This document shows, one piece after another, positions 1-6,770 of a stretch of DNA of 24,017 nucleotides. The translations under genes and the position numbers were made by a program. Within the stretch, counting starts at the first letter, position 1. The number at the start of each line of letters is the position of its first letter. The notes under the pieces were generated by a model. The model was not told the DNA's origin, did not search any database, and saw only the letters and a program-made list of their open reading frames with translations. Source of the stretch: JBIOWF01 sp044868295 (lineage in GTDB: Bacteria > Actinomycetota > Actinomycetes > Streptosporangiales > Streptosporangiaceae); contig JBIOWF010000263.1 of assembly GCA_044868295.1 (NCBI GenBank), positions 1 to 24,017 on the forward strand, read 5' to 3'.

Positions 1-136
1 CGTGCCCGATCGTCTCGGCGTGGTCCCGATCCAGATCGCAGACGGCGGTCACCTCGAAGAGGTCGCGCCGCCGTGCCAGCAGCGGCAGGTAAACCACCTG
101 CGCGGCCGTTCCGAGTCCCGCGATGGCGACCTTCAC
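1..136 (-). CDS. Gfo/Idh/MocA-family oxidoreductase, N-terminal part (runs off the left edge)
   Basis: The minus strand encodes 45 residues starting VKVAIAGLGTAAQVVYLPLL, the beta-alpha-beta start of an NAD(P)-binding Rossmann fold with a GxGxxA dinucleotide motif (residues 7-12). It is followed by the beta-2 end EVTAVCDLD, whose acidic residue binds the cofactor ribose. This is the usual N-terminus of Gfo/Idh/MocA sugar or inositol dehydrogenases. The start is GTG at 136, with a GGGAGG Shine-Dalgarno about 10 nt upstream (151-156). The other GTG in that stretch is out of frame. The substrate cannot be inferred because the C-terminal domain is outside the window. The gene lies 40 bp downstream of the decayed metallohydrolase gene on the same strand, so the two probably formed one operon. 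Confidence 0.75.
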   Translation of the reverse strand, partial: MKVAIAGLGTAAQVVYLPLLARRRDLFEVTAVCDLDRDHAETIGH

Positions 137-176
137 CTCGCACTCACCTCCCTGTGATCGTGTGGAACGTGCCAGT

Positions 177-837
177 TCACGTGCATAGAGCCATCACCTC
201 GTTCGCGGGTGTCTCCAGGCGGTGGACGCCGGGGCGGGCGGGGAGGAGGGCCCGGTCTCCCCGGACGACGGTGCGCGTATCGGCGCCCCACAGGATGAGG
301 CCGTCCGCGTCGAGCGCGAGGAACTCGTCTCCGTGCCTGAGCAGGAGGGGGCCGTCGGGTGCGGCGGACACGGCGGTGCGCCCTTGGGCCAGCACCTCGA
401 CGACGGCGTCGGCGCCCGAGCAGAGGGGGTCGCCGAGCACCCAGGTCGTCGGGATGCCGGGCGGATGCCCCTCCTCGGGCCGGTGGAAGTCGCCGCCGAC
501 CACGACGAGGTCGTCCGACCAGGCCTGGCCCCAGGCGAGAGGCGCGCCGCCCGTGCGTTCGCCCCAGGTCCAGTGCCACAGCTCCGCCGTTTTGGGCCGG
601 TGGGTCATCGGGTGCCGCCACGCGCAGCCGGCGGTGACCGGGTGGTTGATCGACAGGACTCCGCCCCTGTCCTGTATCGAGGATCCCCGACGAACGATCG
701 TAGGTGAGCCGCACGGTGATGGCGGTGGTGCCCAGCGGCAGCTCGAACGGCACCTCCCTGACGGGCCGGTCGAGCCGGTCGTCGAGGGTCCACCGGCCGT
801 AGTGGCGGATTAGGTGATCGGTGCCGAGATTCTCCAC
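177..837 (-). pseudogene. CehA/McbA-family (PHP-type) metallohydrolase remnant, internal deletion and frameshift
   Basis: Two pieces of one protein family are visible in different frames. The N-terminal piece (837 down to about 665) reads from GTG as a beta-rich segment including HYGRWTLDDRLDRPVREVPF and TVRLTYDRSSGILD, typical of the start of actinobacterial CehA/McbA proteins. The C-terminal piece (about 675 down to 177, stop at 177-179) reads GGVLSINHPVTAGCAWRHPM, then WSDDLVVVGGDFHRPEE and ends RLETPANEVMALCT, the end of the same family. The middle, which should hold most of the PHP metal site (roughly 200 residues as I recall the family), is missing, and the pieces are joined out of frame near 655-680. 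A GGGGAAGG Shine-Dalgarno lies 8 nt before the GTG, so expression signals remain. Family assignment is from recalled motifs; the frame break is directly visible. It is probably non-functional. Confidence 0.7.
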
Positions 838-922
838 GACGGCTACCTTCCCCACGAAAGCGTGCGGCAACGGGTTCGCGCTGAGCTGATCGGGAAAAGT
901 GCAACCAGTGGTAGGACATGAG

Positions 923-928
923 TAGGGT
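923..928 (+). promoter_or_regulatory. Putative -10 element of the prcBA promoter (TAGGGT)
   Basis: TAGGGT matches the actinobacterial TANNNT -10 pattern and is the same hexamer found before pafA, the FKBP gene and the helicase in this window. Transcription would start near 935, giving prcB a leader of about 100 nt. No good -35 box is visible. Confidence 0.4.
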
Positions 929-1036
929 CGGGCGTAACAGATGGAGCGGTTGAGCCGGGTGCGAGGGAGCGATTCCCGCGCCAGATGCGCCCGTCCGAGC
1001 GCGACCATGAAACGCAGCACGCTTGGAGGGAGTCGC

Positions 1037-1873
1037 GTGGCATCTCGGCAGGCCTGGATGAACAACCTCTTCACAAACACGGGGTCTTCGTCGTTCACCG
1101 AGTTTCTCGGCGCGCACGCGCCGGATCTGCTGTCGACCCGCGCGCAGGCGCTGGCCGCCCCGGTGGGCGACCAGATTCCGCACGCGACCACGATCGTCGC
1201 CGCGACCTGCGCCGGCGGCGTGGTGATGGCCGGTGACCGGCGCGCGACCTCTGGAAATATCATCTCCCAGCGGGACATCGAGAAGGTGTTCCGGACCGAC
1301 GACTATTCGTGCATGGGCATCGCGGGCACCGCGAGCACCGGCATCGAGATGGCCCGGCTCTACCGTGTGGAGCTGGAGCACTACGAGAAGATGGAGGGCC
1401 GTTCGCTCTCCACCGAAGGTAAGGCCAACCGGCTGGCCACCATGATCCGTGGCAATCTCCCGATGGCGATGCAGGGCCTGGTCGTCGTGCCCCTTTTCGC
1501 GGCGTACGACCCGAACGTCGACGGTGGGCGGATCTTCGGCTACGACGTCGGCGGCGGGCCGTACGAACAGCGCAACTATCACTCGATCGGCTCCGGCTCG
1601 ATCTTCGCCCGTGGCTCGCTGAAGAAGCTGTACCGGGAGAACGCCTCCCCTGAGGACATCGTGCTCACCTGCCTTCAGGCGCTCTACGACGCCGCCGACG
1701 ACGACTCGGCGACCGGCGGGCCCGACCCCACGCGCAAGCTCTGGCCGGTGGTCGCCGTGATCACCGCGGACGGCTTCCGCAGGCTGCCGGACGACGAGGT
1801 CGCGGCCTATGTCCAGAGCATGCTGGAAGGCCGGATGAGCGACCCCGACGGCCCCACCGCCCCGCTGCGCTAA
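1037..1873 (+). CDS. prcB: 20S proteasome beta subunit (catalytic), PrcB
   Basis: The 278-residue N-terminal-nucleophile hydrolase forms the two inner rings of the 20S core particle and degrades pupylated proteins in the cytoplasm. A propeptide of about 50 residues precedes the mature start TTIVAATCAGG; the nucleophile is Thr51. Asp67 (in AGDRRAT) and Lys83 (in DIEKVF) correspond to Asp17 and Lys33 of the mature enzyme. The late motifs GSGSIFARGSLKKLY and YDAADDDSATGGPD are typical of PrcB. I chose GTG at 1037 because GGAGGG (1025-1030) lies 6 nt upstream. An ATG further upstream in the same frame (941) has no such support. The residue before the cleavage site is Ala (PHA|TTIV), where the familiar mycobacterial and streptomycete proteins have Gly. 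It is followed 20 bp later by prcA, forming one operon. Confidence 0.97.
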   Translation: MASRQAWMNNLFTNTGSSSFTEFLGAHAPDLLSTRAQALAAPVGDQIPHATTIVAATCAGGVVMAGDRRATSGNIISQRDIEKVFRTDDYSCMGIAGTASTGIEMARLYRVELEHYEKMEGRSLSTEGKANRLATMIRGNLPMAMQGLVVVPLFAAYDPNVDGGRIFGYDVGGGPYEQRNYHSIGSGSIFARGSLKKLYRENASPEDIVLTCLQALYDAADDDSATGGPDPTRKLWPVVAVITADGFRRLPDDEVAAYVQSMLEGRMSDPDGPTAPLR

Positions 1874-1893
1874 TCAAGAGAGGATCACCACCG

Positions 1894-2703
1894 GTGTCCA
1901 TGCCCTTTGGATATGCCTCACCCGAGCAGATCATGCGGGACAGGGCGGAGTATGCGCGTAAGGGCATCGCGCGAGGCCGCAGCGTGGTCGTCATCCAGTA
2001 TGCCGACGGCATCCTGTTCGTGGCGCCCAACCCGTCCAAGGCACTGCACAAGATCAGTGAGATCTACGACCGGATCGGCTTCGCGGCCGTCGGGCGCTAC
2101 AACGAGTTCGAGTCGCTGCGCCTGGCCGGCATCCGCTACGCCGACATCAACGGCTACACCTACAACCGCAGCGACGTCACCGGGCGCGGGCTGGCCAACC
2201 TCTACGCCCAGCAACTCGGCATGATCTTCAGTGAGTCGATCAAGGCGCTCGAGGTGGAGATCGTGGTCGCCGAGGTCGGGGAGAGCGCGGAGGAGGACCA
2301 GATCTACCGGCTCACCTTCGACGGCTCGGTCTTCGACGAGCAGGGGATGGCCGTCATCGGCGGCCAGGCGGAGGCCGTCGCGGGCCGCCTCAAGGAGCGC
2401 TACAGCGCCGGCCTGCCGCTGGCCGAGGCGCTTGACGCCGCCCTGTTCGCGCTCACCGAGCCGGGTGGAGATCGCCCGGCGGTCGGCCAGCTCGAGGTGG
2501 CCGTGCTCGACCGCAATCGCGAGCACCGCAAGTTCCAGCGGCTCGTCGGCCCGCGCCTCGAACGGCTCCTCGCGCAGGGTGCCGGGAAGCCGGCCGAGGA
2601 GCCCGAGCAGGCGGAGCAGCCTGAGCAGGCCGAGCCGCCCGCCGCCGAGACCGGCCCGCCCATCGGTCCCGAAGGCGAGATCGACACGGGTTCGGGCGGC
2701 TGA
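1894..2703 (+). CDS. prcA: 20S proteasome alpha subunit, PrcA
   Basis: This 269-residue structural subunit builds the outer heptameric rings and the gate of the proteasome core. The N-terminus MSMPFGYASPEQIMRDRAEY is the gating segment, followed by the alpha-subunit H0 helix region (YARKGIARGRSVVVI). The block DRIGFAAVGRYNEFESLR is diagnostic. There is no N-terminal Thr nucleophile, as expected. Residues from about 230 to 269 form an acidic, proline-rich tail with EQAEQPEQAE-type repeats, ending GSGG; such tails vary between species. GTG at 1894 is preferred over ATG at 1900 because AGAGGA (1878-1883) is 10 nt upstream. The gene is transcribed with prcB and followed by a hairpin terminator. 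Confidence 0.97.
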   Translation: MSMPFGYASPEQIMRDRAEYARKGIARGRSVVVIQYADGILFVAPNPSKALHKISEIYDRIGFAAVGRYNEFESLRLAGIRYADINGYTYNRSDVTGRGLANLYAQQLGMIFSESIKALEVEIVVAEVGESAEEDQIYRLTFDGSVFDEQGMAVIGGQAEAVAGRLKERYSAGLPLAEALDAALFALTEPGGDRPAVGQLEVAVLDRNREHRKFQRLVGPRLERLLAQGAGKPAEEPEQAEQPEQAEPPAAETGPPIGPEGEIDTGSGG

Positions 2704-2718
2704 ACCGTTCGTTGTCCG

Positions 2719-2747
2719 CGGCTGCCGTCCCATGCGGGCGGCAGCCG
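2719..2747 (+). terminator. Hairpin terminator after prcA
   Basis: The arms CGGCTGCCG (2719-2727) and CGGCAGCCG (2739-2747) pair perfectly. The inner CCC/GGG continues the stem after one bulged T, leaving a short ATGC loop. It begins 15 bp after the prcA stop. There is no U-run, as is common in high-GC actinobacteria. It separates prcBA from the following lipoprotein gene. Confidence 0.6.
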
Positions 2748-2792
2748 TGACAAAGATCACGGGTTTCACGCCGAACCGGACGGCCGTTTCGC

Positions 2793-2798
2793 TAATCT
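2793..2798 (+). promoter_or_regulatory. Putative -10 element for the leaderless lipoprotein gene (TAATCT)
   Basis: TAATCT lies 9 nt before the GTG at 2808. No Shine-Dalgarno is visible in the preceding 20 nt, so transcription probably begins at or within a few nucleotides of the start codon. Confidence 0.4.
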
Positions 2799-2807
2799 AA
2801 TCCAGTT

Positions 2808-3485
2808 GTGACGACATTTGACCTTTTCCGGCGTGCCGGCGTCGCCGCCGCCGTCCTTGTTTCGCTGGCCGCCTGCTCAGGGAAGACCGAGGCCCCGCCC
2901 ACGCCGACGGACTCCGTGACCGCGCCGCCGCCGTCCGCCGCCGCCTCCTCGCCCACTCCCGCGGGCTCGGCCAATCCGCCGGGGGCCACACCCGCCGCTT
3001 CGCCGAGCGCCGGGCCGGTGTTCGACTCGGCCCAGGACGACGACTGGCCGCCGATCTCCGGCAAGACGCCGCCCATCTTCGGGACCGTCTTCCAGTCCGA
3101 CCCCGGTCACGACTTCACTCGCGGCATCAGCCCGAGCCGTGACGGGATCGTGCGGGGCGAGCTGCGGACGATGCAGGCCGAAGACGTCGTCGAGTACGTC
3201 CCGGTCAAGTGGGTCAAGGACACGAACGGCAAGACCGCCGGCCACTACGAGGGCCCGCCGGAGGGCGACGCGATGGCGTGGGCCGCGCCGATCGCCAAGA
3301 ACGTGGTCTTCCTCAGCGCCTACGGCTGCGACGGCAAGGACCAGACGATCAACGGCGACGGCGTCGGGACCGAGCGCTGTTCCCGCGACAAGCTGATCTC
3401 CCGGGCCGACGACGGCGGCCTGTTCGCGCTCATCACGGTGAAGGGCTCGCAGATCGTCAAGGTGGTCCAGATCTACACGCCATGA
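2808..3485 (+). CDS. Unknown lipoprotein encoded between prcA and pafA
   Basis: A 225-residue secreted lipoprotein of unrecognised family. The N-terminus has an RR pair, a hydrophobic core and a lipobox LAAC with the lipidated Cys at residue 23. Residues 24 to about 70 form a Pro/Ser/Ala/Thr-rich linker. The C-terminal globular part (about 75-225) begins with FDSAQDDDWPP and contains GISPSRDGIVRGEL and EDVVEYVPVKWVKD. It holds two further cysteines (in AYGCDG and ERCSRD) that could form a disulfide outside the cell. No catalytic motif is evident. The start GTG has no Shine-Dalgarno but an adjacent -10-like element, which suggests a leaderless mRNA. It is separated from prcA by a hairpin and lies 55 bp before pafA. 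A direct role in pupylation is unlikely given its extracytoplasmic location; the position may be incidental. Confidence 0.8.
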   Translation: MTTFDLFRRAGVAAAVLVSLAACSGKTEAPPTPTDSVTAPPPSAAASSPTPAGSANPPGATPAASPSAGPVFDSAQDDDWPPISGKTPPIFGTVFQSDPGHDFTRGISPSRDGIVRGELRTMQAEDVVEYVPVKWVKDTNGKTAGHYEGPPEGDAMAWAAPIAKNVVFLSAYGCDGKDQTINGDGVGTERCSRDKLISRADDGGLFALITVKGSQIVKVVQIYTP

Positions 3486-3528
3486 CAAAGGCGGCCATGA
3501 TCTCTATCCGCGCGTCACTCTGGGGGAA

Positions 3529-3534
3529 TAGGGT
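3529..3534 (+). promoter_or_regulatory. Putative -10 element for leaderless pafA (TAGGGT)
   Basis: TAGGGT is followed by exactly 6 nt and then the pafA ATG at 3541, which places the expected transcription start on the A of the start codon. The same spacing occurs before several other genes here. Confidence 0.5.
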
Positions 3535-3540
3535 GAGGTG

Positions 3541-4899
3541 ATGGATCGTCGCATATTCGGGCTGGAGAACGAGTACGGAGTCACCTGCACGTTCCGCGGG
3601 CAGCGCAGGCTGTCACCGGACGAGGTGGCTCGGTACCTTTTCCGGCGAGTGGTGTCCTGGGGCCGATCGAGCAACGTCTTCCTCCGCAACGGCGCACGCC
3701 TGTATCTCGACGTGGGCAGCCATCCCGAATACGCCACTCCCGAGTGCGACAACGTCGTGGAGCTGGTGACGCACGACAAGGCCGGGGAGCGCATCCTCGA
3801 GGGCCTCCTCGTCGACGCCGAGAAACGGCTCCGCGAGGAGGGCATCGCGGGTGACATCTACCTGTTCAAGAACAACACCGACTCGGCCGGCAACTCCTAC
3901 GGCTGCCACGAGAACTACCTCGTCGGCCGGCACGGGGAGTTCGGCCGGCTGGCCGACGTGCTGATCCCCTATCTCGTCACCCGCCAGATCATCTGCGGCG
4001 CCGGCAAGGTGCTGCAGACGCCGCGCGGCGCGGTCTACTGCGTCTCCCAGCGCGCGGAGCACATCTGGGAGGGCGTCTCCTCCGCGACGACCCGGTCCAG
4101 GCCGATCATCAACACCCGGGACGAGCCGCACGCCGACGCCGAGCGGTTCCGCCGCCTGCACGTCATCGTCGGCGACTCCAACATGAGCGAGACCACGATG
4201 CTGCTCAAGGTCGGCGCCACCGACCTGGTGCTGCGGATGATCGAGGCCGGGGTCGTCATGCGCGACCTGTCGCTGGAGAACCCGATCCGGGCGATCCGCG
4301 AGGTGTCCCATGACATGACCGGCCGCCGCCGGGTGCGTCTCGCCAATGGGCGGGAGGCCTCGTCGCTGGAGATCCAGCAGGAGTACCTCGGCAAGGCGAA
4401 GGACTTCGTGGACCGCCGCGGGGGCGACGAGACCAGCAAGCGCGTCCTGGAGCTGTGGGAGCGGACCATCAAAGCGGTCGAGACCGGAGACCTGGATCTC
4501 GTCTCACGCGAGATCGACTGGGTCACCAAATATCAGATGATCGAGCGTTACCGGCGGAAGTACGACCTGCCGCTGTCCTCGCCCCGTGTCGCCCAGCTCG
4601 ACCTGGCCTACCACGACGTGCACCGTAAGCGGGGTCTGTTCTACCTGCTGCAGAAGCGCGGCGCGGTCGAGCGGGTCGCGTCGGACATCAAGATCTTCGA
4701 GGCGAAGTCGGTTCCGCCCCAGACCACGCGGGCGCGGCTGCGCGGGGAGTTCATCCGCAAGGCGCAGGAGAAGCGTCGGGACTTCACCGTCGACTGGGTG
4801 CATCTCAAGCTGAACGACCAGGCCCAGCGGACCGTCCTGTGTAAGGATCCGTTCCGCAGTGTTGACGAAAGAGTGGACAAGCTGATCGCCGGAATGTGA
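3541..4899 (+). CDS. pafA: Pup-protein ligase PafA
   Basis: This 452-residue enzyme uses ATP to phosphorylate the C-terminal Glu of Pup and forms an isopeptide bond to substrate lysines, marking proteins for the proteasome. It belongs to the glutamine-synthetase/carboxylate-amine-ligase fold. The N-terminal MDRRIFGLENEYGVTC carries the metal-binding Glu residues (Glu9, Glu11). LYLDVGSHPEYATPECD contains the proposed catalytic Asp57 and further acidic ligands. YLFKNNTDSAGNSYGCHENYL and TTRSRPIINTRDEPHAD are conserved blocks, and length matches the family. The start is ATG 3541 rather than the GTG one codon earlier, because homologues begin MDRRIFG and a TAGGGT hexamer sits 6 nt upstream. It could have its own promoter although the lipoprotein gene precedes it closely. 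Dop, its close paralogue, is excluded by the family-specific N-terminus and by the position after prcBA. Confidence 0.96.
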   Translation: MDRRIFGLENEYGVTCTFRGQRRLSPDEVARYLFRRVVSWGRSSNVFLRNGARLYLDVGSHPEYATPECDNVVELVTHDKAGERILEGLLVDAEKRLREEGIAGDIYLFKNNTDSAGNSYGCHENYLVGRHGEFGRLADVLIPYLVTRQIICGAGKVLQTPRGAVYCVSQRAEHIWEGVSSATTRSRPIINTRDEPHADAERFRRLHVIVGDSNMSETTMLLKVGATDLVLRMIEAGVVMRDLSLENPIRAIREVSHDMTGRRRVRLANGREASSLEIQQEYLGKAKDFVDRRGGDETSKRVLELWERTIKAVETGDLDLVSREIDWVTKYQMIERYRRKYDLPLSSPRVAQLDLAYHDVHRKRGLFYLLQKRGAVERVASDIKIFEAKSVPPQTTRARLRGEFIRKAQEKRRDFTVDWVHLKLNDQAQRTVLCKDPFRSVDERVDKLIAGM

Positions 4900-4923
4900 T
4901 CTCCTTACGTCGTTCGCACAGCG

Positions 4924-4947
4924 GGTTCGGGTAGGGTTACCCGAACC
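4924..4947 (+). promoter_or_regulatory. Perfect 10-bp inverted repeat overlapping the FKBP promoter
   Basis: The arms GGTTCGGGTA (4924-4933) and TACCCGAACC (4938-4947) are separated by GGGT. The repeat starts 25 bp after the pafA stop. The -10-like TAGGGT (4932-4937) is embedded in its centre, so the site could be an operator. It could equally be a terminator for pafA, with the weak T-containing tail TTGCTGTCTGTCT. The sequence does not decide between them. Confidence 0.55.
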
Positions 4948-4972
4948 TTGCTGTCTGTCTGAGGAATCTCAC

Positions 4973-5926
4973 ATGCGTCGCCGTACGGCCGTACTCGCCG
5001 CCATACCTTTGTTGTTCGCCGCCGCCTGCGGGACCGCGCAGAAGAGCGACACGGCCGCCAGCGGCGGCACCGCAGCCGCGTCCGGGATCAAGGTCACGGG
5101 GGAGGCCAACAAGAAGCCGACTGTGACGTTCCCGTCCGGGAAGCCGCAGCTGACCTCGGCGTCGCTGAAGATCACGGAGGGCACGGGCACCGGCGCCAAG
5201 GACGGCGACGTCCTGATCGCGAACGTCACCGTCTACAACTGGGACGGCAAGGAGAACAAGTCGCCTGGTTCCGACTACGACGCCGGCAAGTCGGAGTTCG
5301 TCACCGTGGACGCTCAGCTGCCGAAGGCGTTGCATGACGCCCTGGTGGGCGCCAAGCCGGGCGGCCGGGTCGTCGCGGTGATCGGGAAGGACAACCTGAC
5401 GGCCGAGCAGATCACGCAGGCCAAGCAGCAGGGCACCGACTTCACCACGTCCTCGCAGGTTCTGGTGGTCGACGTGGTCAGCGCCCCCGCCAAGGCGGCC
5501 CAGGGCGCCGCCACCGACCCCGGCATCGCGGGCATCAAGCTCGGCAATCCGGGCGGTGACAAGGCTCCGGCGCTGACCACGAAGACGACCGCCAAGGCGC
5601 CGAAGGGTCTCGTCGTGAAGACCGTGATCAAGGGGACCGGCCCAGCGGTGAAGGCCGACCAGACGGTGCTGGCGCACTACACCGGCAAGATCTGGGGCAC
5701 GGACAAGCAGTTCGACTCCAGCTGGGAGCGGGGCGCGCCGACGACGTTCGCCCTCAATCAGGTCGTGAAGGGCTGGTCGCAGGGCCTCACCGGCGTGAAC
5801 GTCGGCAGCCGGGTGCTGATCACCATCCCGCCGGACCTCGGTTACGGCAAGGAAGGCCAGCCCCAGGGCGGCATCAAGGGCACCGACACCCTCGTCTTCG
5901 TCGTCGACGTTCTCGGCGCCGCCTGA
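4973..5926 (+). CDS. FKBP-type peptidyl-prolyl cis-trans isomerase, lipoprotein
   Basis: A 317-residue exported prolyl isomerase that would help fold proteins outside the membrane. The signal peptide MRRRTAVLAAIPLLFAAAC ends in a lipobox with lipidated Cys19. Residues about 45-165 look like a degenerate FKBP-like domain (EGTGTGAKDGDVLIANVTVY ... GGRVVAVIG). After a Lys/Ala/Thr-rich linker, residues about 215-317 form the canonical FKBP domain: VLAHYTGKIW, FDSSWERGAPTTF, VVKGWSQGLTGVNVG, SRVLITIPPDLGYG and DTLVFVVDVL. FKBP proteins follow pafA in other actinobacteria, so the position is syntenic. GAGGAA lies 7 nt before the ATG. Transcription likely starts near 4944 from TAGGGT inside the inverted repeat. 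Confidence 0.92.
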   Translation: MRRRTAVLAAIPLLFAAACGTAQKSDTAASGGTAAASGIKVTGEANKKPTVTFPSGKPQLTSASLKITEGTGTGAKDGDVLIANVTVYNWDGKENKSPGSDYDAGKSEFVTVDAQLPKALHDALVGAKPGGRVVAVIGKDNLTAEQITQAKQQGTDFTTSSQVLVVDVVSAPAKAAQGAATDPGIAGIKLGNPGGDKAPALTTKTTAKAPKGLVVKTVIKGTGPAVKADQTVLAHYTGKIWGTDKQFDSSWERGAPTTFALNQVVKGWSQGLTGVNVGSRVLITIPPDLGYGKEGQPQGGIKGTDTLVFVVDVLGAA

Positions 5927-5940
5927 GCCTCATCTTCTCC

Positions 5941-5992
5941 TTGGAAGTCCGCGCGCGGGTGCGGCCGCACCCTCGCGCGCAAGGGCTTCCAA
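5941..5992 (+). terminator. Long hairpin downstream of the FKBP gene
   Basis: TTGGAAG (5941-5947) pairs with CTTCCAA (5986-5992). Inside are GC-rich arms around the perfect palindrome GGGTGCGGCCGCACCC (5957-5972). The hairpin begins 14 bp after the FKBP stop and is well placed as an intrinsic terminator without a U-tract. It also isolates the following regulator's own promoter. Confidence 0.6.
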
Positions 5993-6089
5993 CGCGGCCG
6001 TCCGGCCTCCGCTCCGCATCGCTGGTCACTGCCCGCAGCGGATCGGGGGCCAGGCGGCCGCCGGCGTTCAAGCGCCCATGCGGAGCGCC

Positions 6090-6095
6090 TAGACT
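6090..6095 (+). promoter_or_regulatory. Putative -10 element for the leaderless HTH regulator gene (TAGACT)
   Basis: TAGACT is followed by exactly 6 nt and the GTG start at 6102. There is no Shine-Dalgarno in between. Confidence 0.55.
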
Positions 6096-6101
6096 CCGCC
6101 T

Positions 6102-6749
6102 GTGGGAAGCGACGATCTCGAGACGGTGGCCGCGCTGAACGATCCCGTGCGGCGCGCGCTGTATCGGTTCGTGGCCGCGCAGGGGCGCGAGGTGGGCCGG
6201 AACGAGGCGGCCGAGGCCGCCGGGATCCAGCGCACGCTGGCCGCCTTCCATCTCGACAAGCTGGTCGACGCGGGGCTGCTTGAGGCGGATTTCAAGCGCC
6301 TCACCGACCGGAGCGGGCCGGGCAGCGGCCGGCCCGCGAAGGTCTACCGGCGGGCCGGGGGCGAGCGCCTGGTGAGCCTGCCGCCCCGCGACTACCGCAC
6401 GCTCGCGCTGGTCCTGGCCGAGGCCGTGGACCTGCTCGGCGGCGAAGAACAGGCCGAGGTCGCGGCCCGCCGCGCGGGGGAACGCCTGACCCGGGATCAC
6501 GCGGGCGAGCCCCTGGACGCCGCGCTCGTCGAGCGCGGCTACGAGCCCTACCACGAGGGTGCTGTGACACGCCTGCGGAACTGCCCGTTTCACGTCCTGG
6601 CCGAGGAGCATCCGCTCCTGGTCTGCTCGATGAATCTGGCCCTTTGCCAGGGCATGCTCGCCGGTCTGGGGGAGGCCGGGCTGGAGGCGAGACTCGACGC
6701 CCGGCCAGGAGAGTGCTGTGTGGTCTTTTCTAAAAACAACGAGAGTTGA
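6102..6749 (+). CDS. Winged-HTH transcriptional regulator with SufR-like cysteine cluster
   Basis: A 215-residue ArsR/SufR-like regulator. Residues about 5-65 form a winged helix-turn-helix (LNDPVRRALYRFVAAQGREV, then NEAAEAAGIQRTLAAFHLDK). It is followed by a basic GSGRPAKVYRR wing or linker. The C-terminal domain contains Cys161 (NCPFH), Cys175 (VCSMN), Cys182 (ALCQG) and Cys205-Cys206 (GECCVVF). This pattern resembles Fe-S cluster-binding regulators of the SufR type, although whether a cluster is bound is an inference. It is transcribed from its own promoter as a leaderless message. The DUF3291 gene begins 21 bp after its stop, so the two very likely form one operon. No suf genes are in the window, so calling it sufR itself is not justified. 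Confidence 0.8.
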   Translation: MGSDDLETVAALNDPVRRALYRFVAAQGREVGRNEAAEAAGIQRTLAAFHLDKLVDAGLLEADFKRLTDRSGPGSGRPAKVYRRAGGERLVSLPPRDYRTLALVLAEAVDLLGGEEQAEVAARRAGERLTRDHAGEPLDAALVERGYEPYHEGAVTRLRNCPFHVLAEEHPLLVCSMNLALCQGMLAGLGEAGLEARLDARPGECCVVFSKNNES

Positions 6750-6770
6750 CATAGAGGAGAATGGTGCGGA

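Noticed and set aside
941..1036. N-terminal extension of PrcB or a Pup gene
   Set aside because: No Shine-Dalgarno for the earlier ATG, no homology to PrcB propeptides, and no Pup-like GGE/GGQ ending.
133..1278. A 381-codon minus-strand frame over the pseudogene and prcB
   Set aside because: It mixes antisense prcB, the true N-terminal metallohydrolase piece and out-of-frame sequence; it is not one protein.
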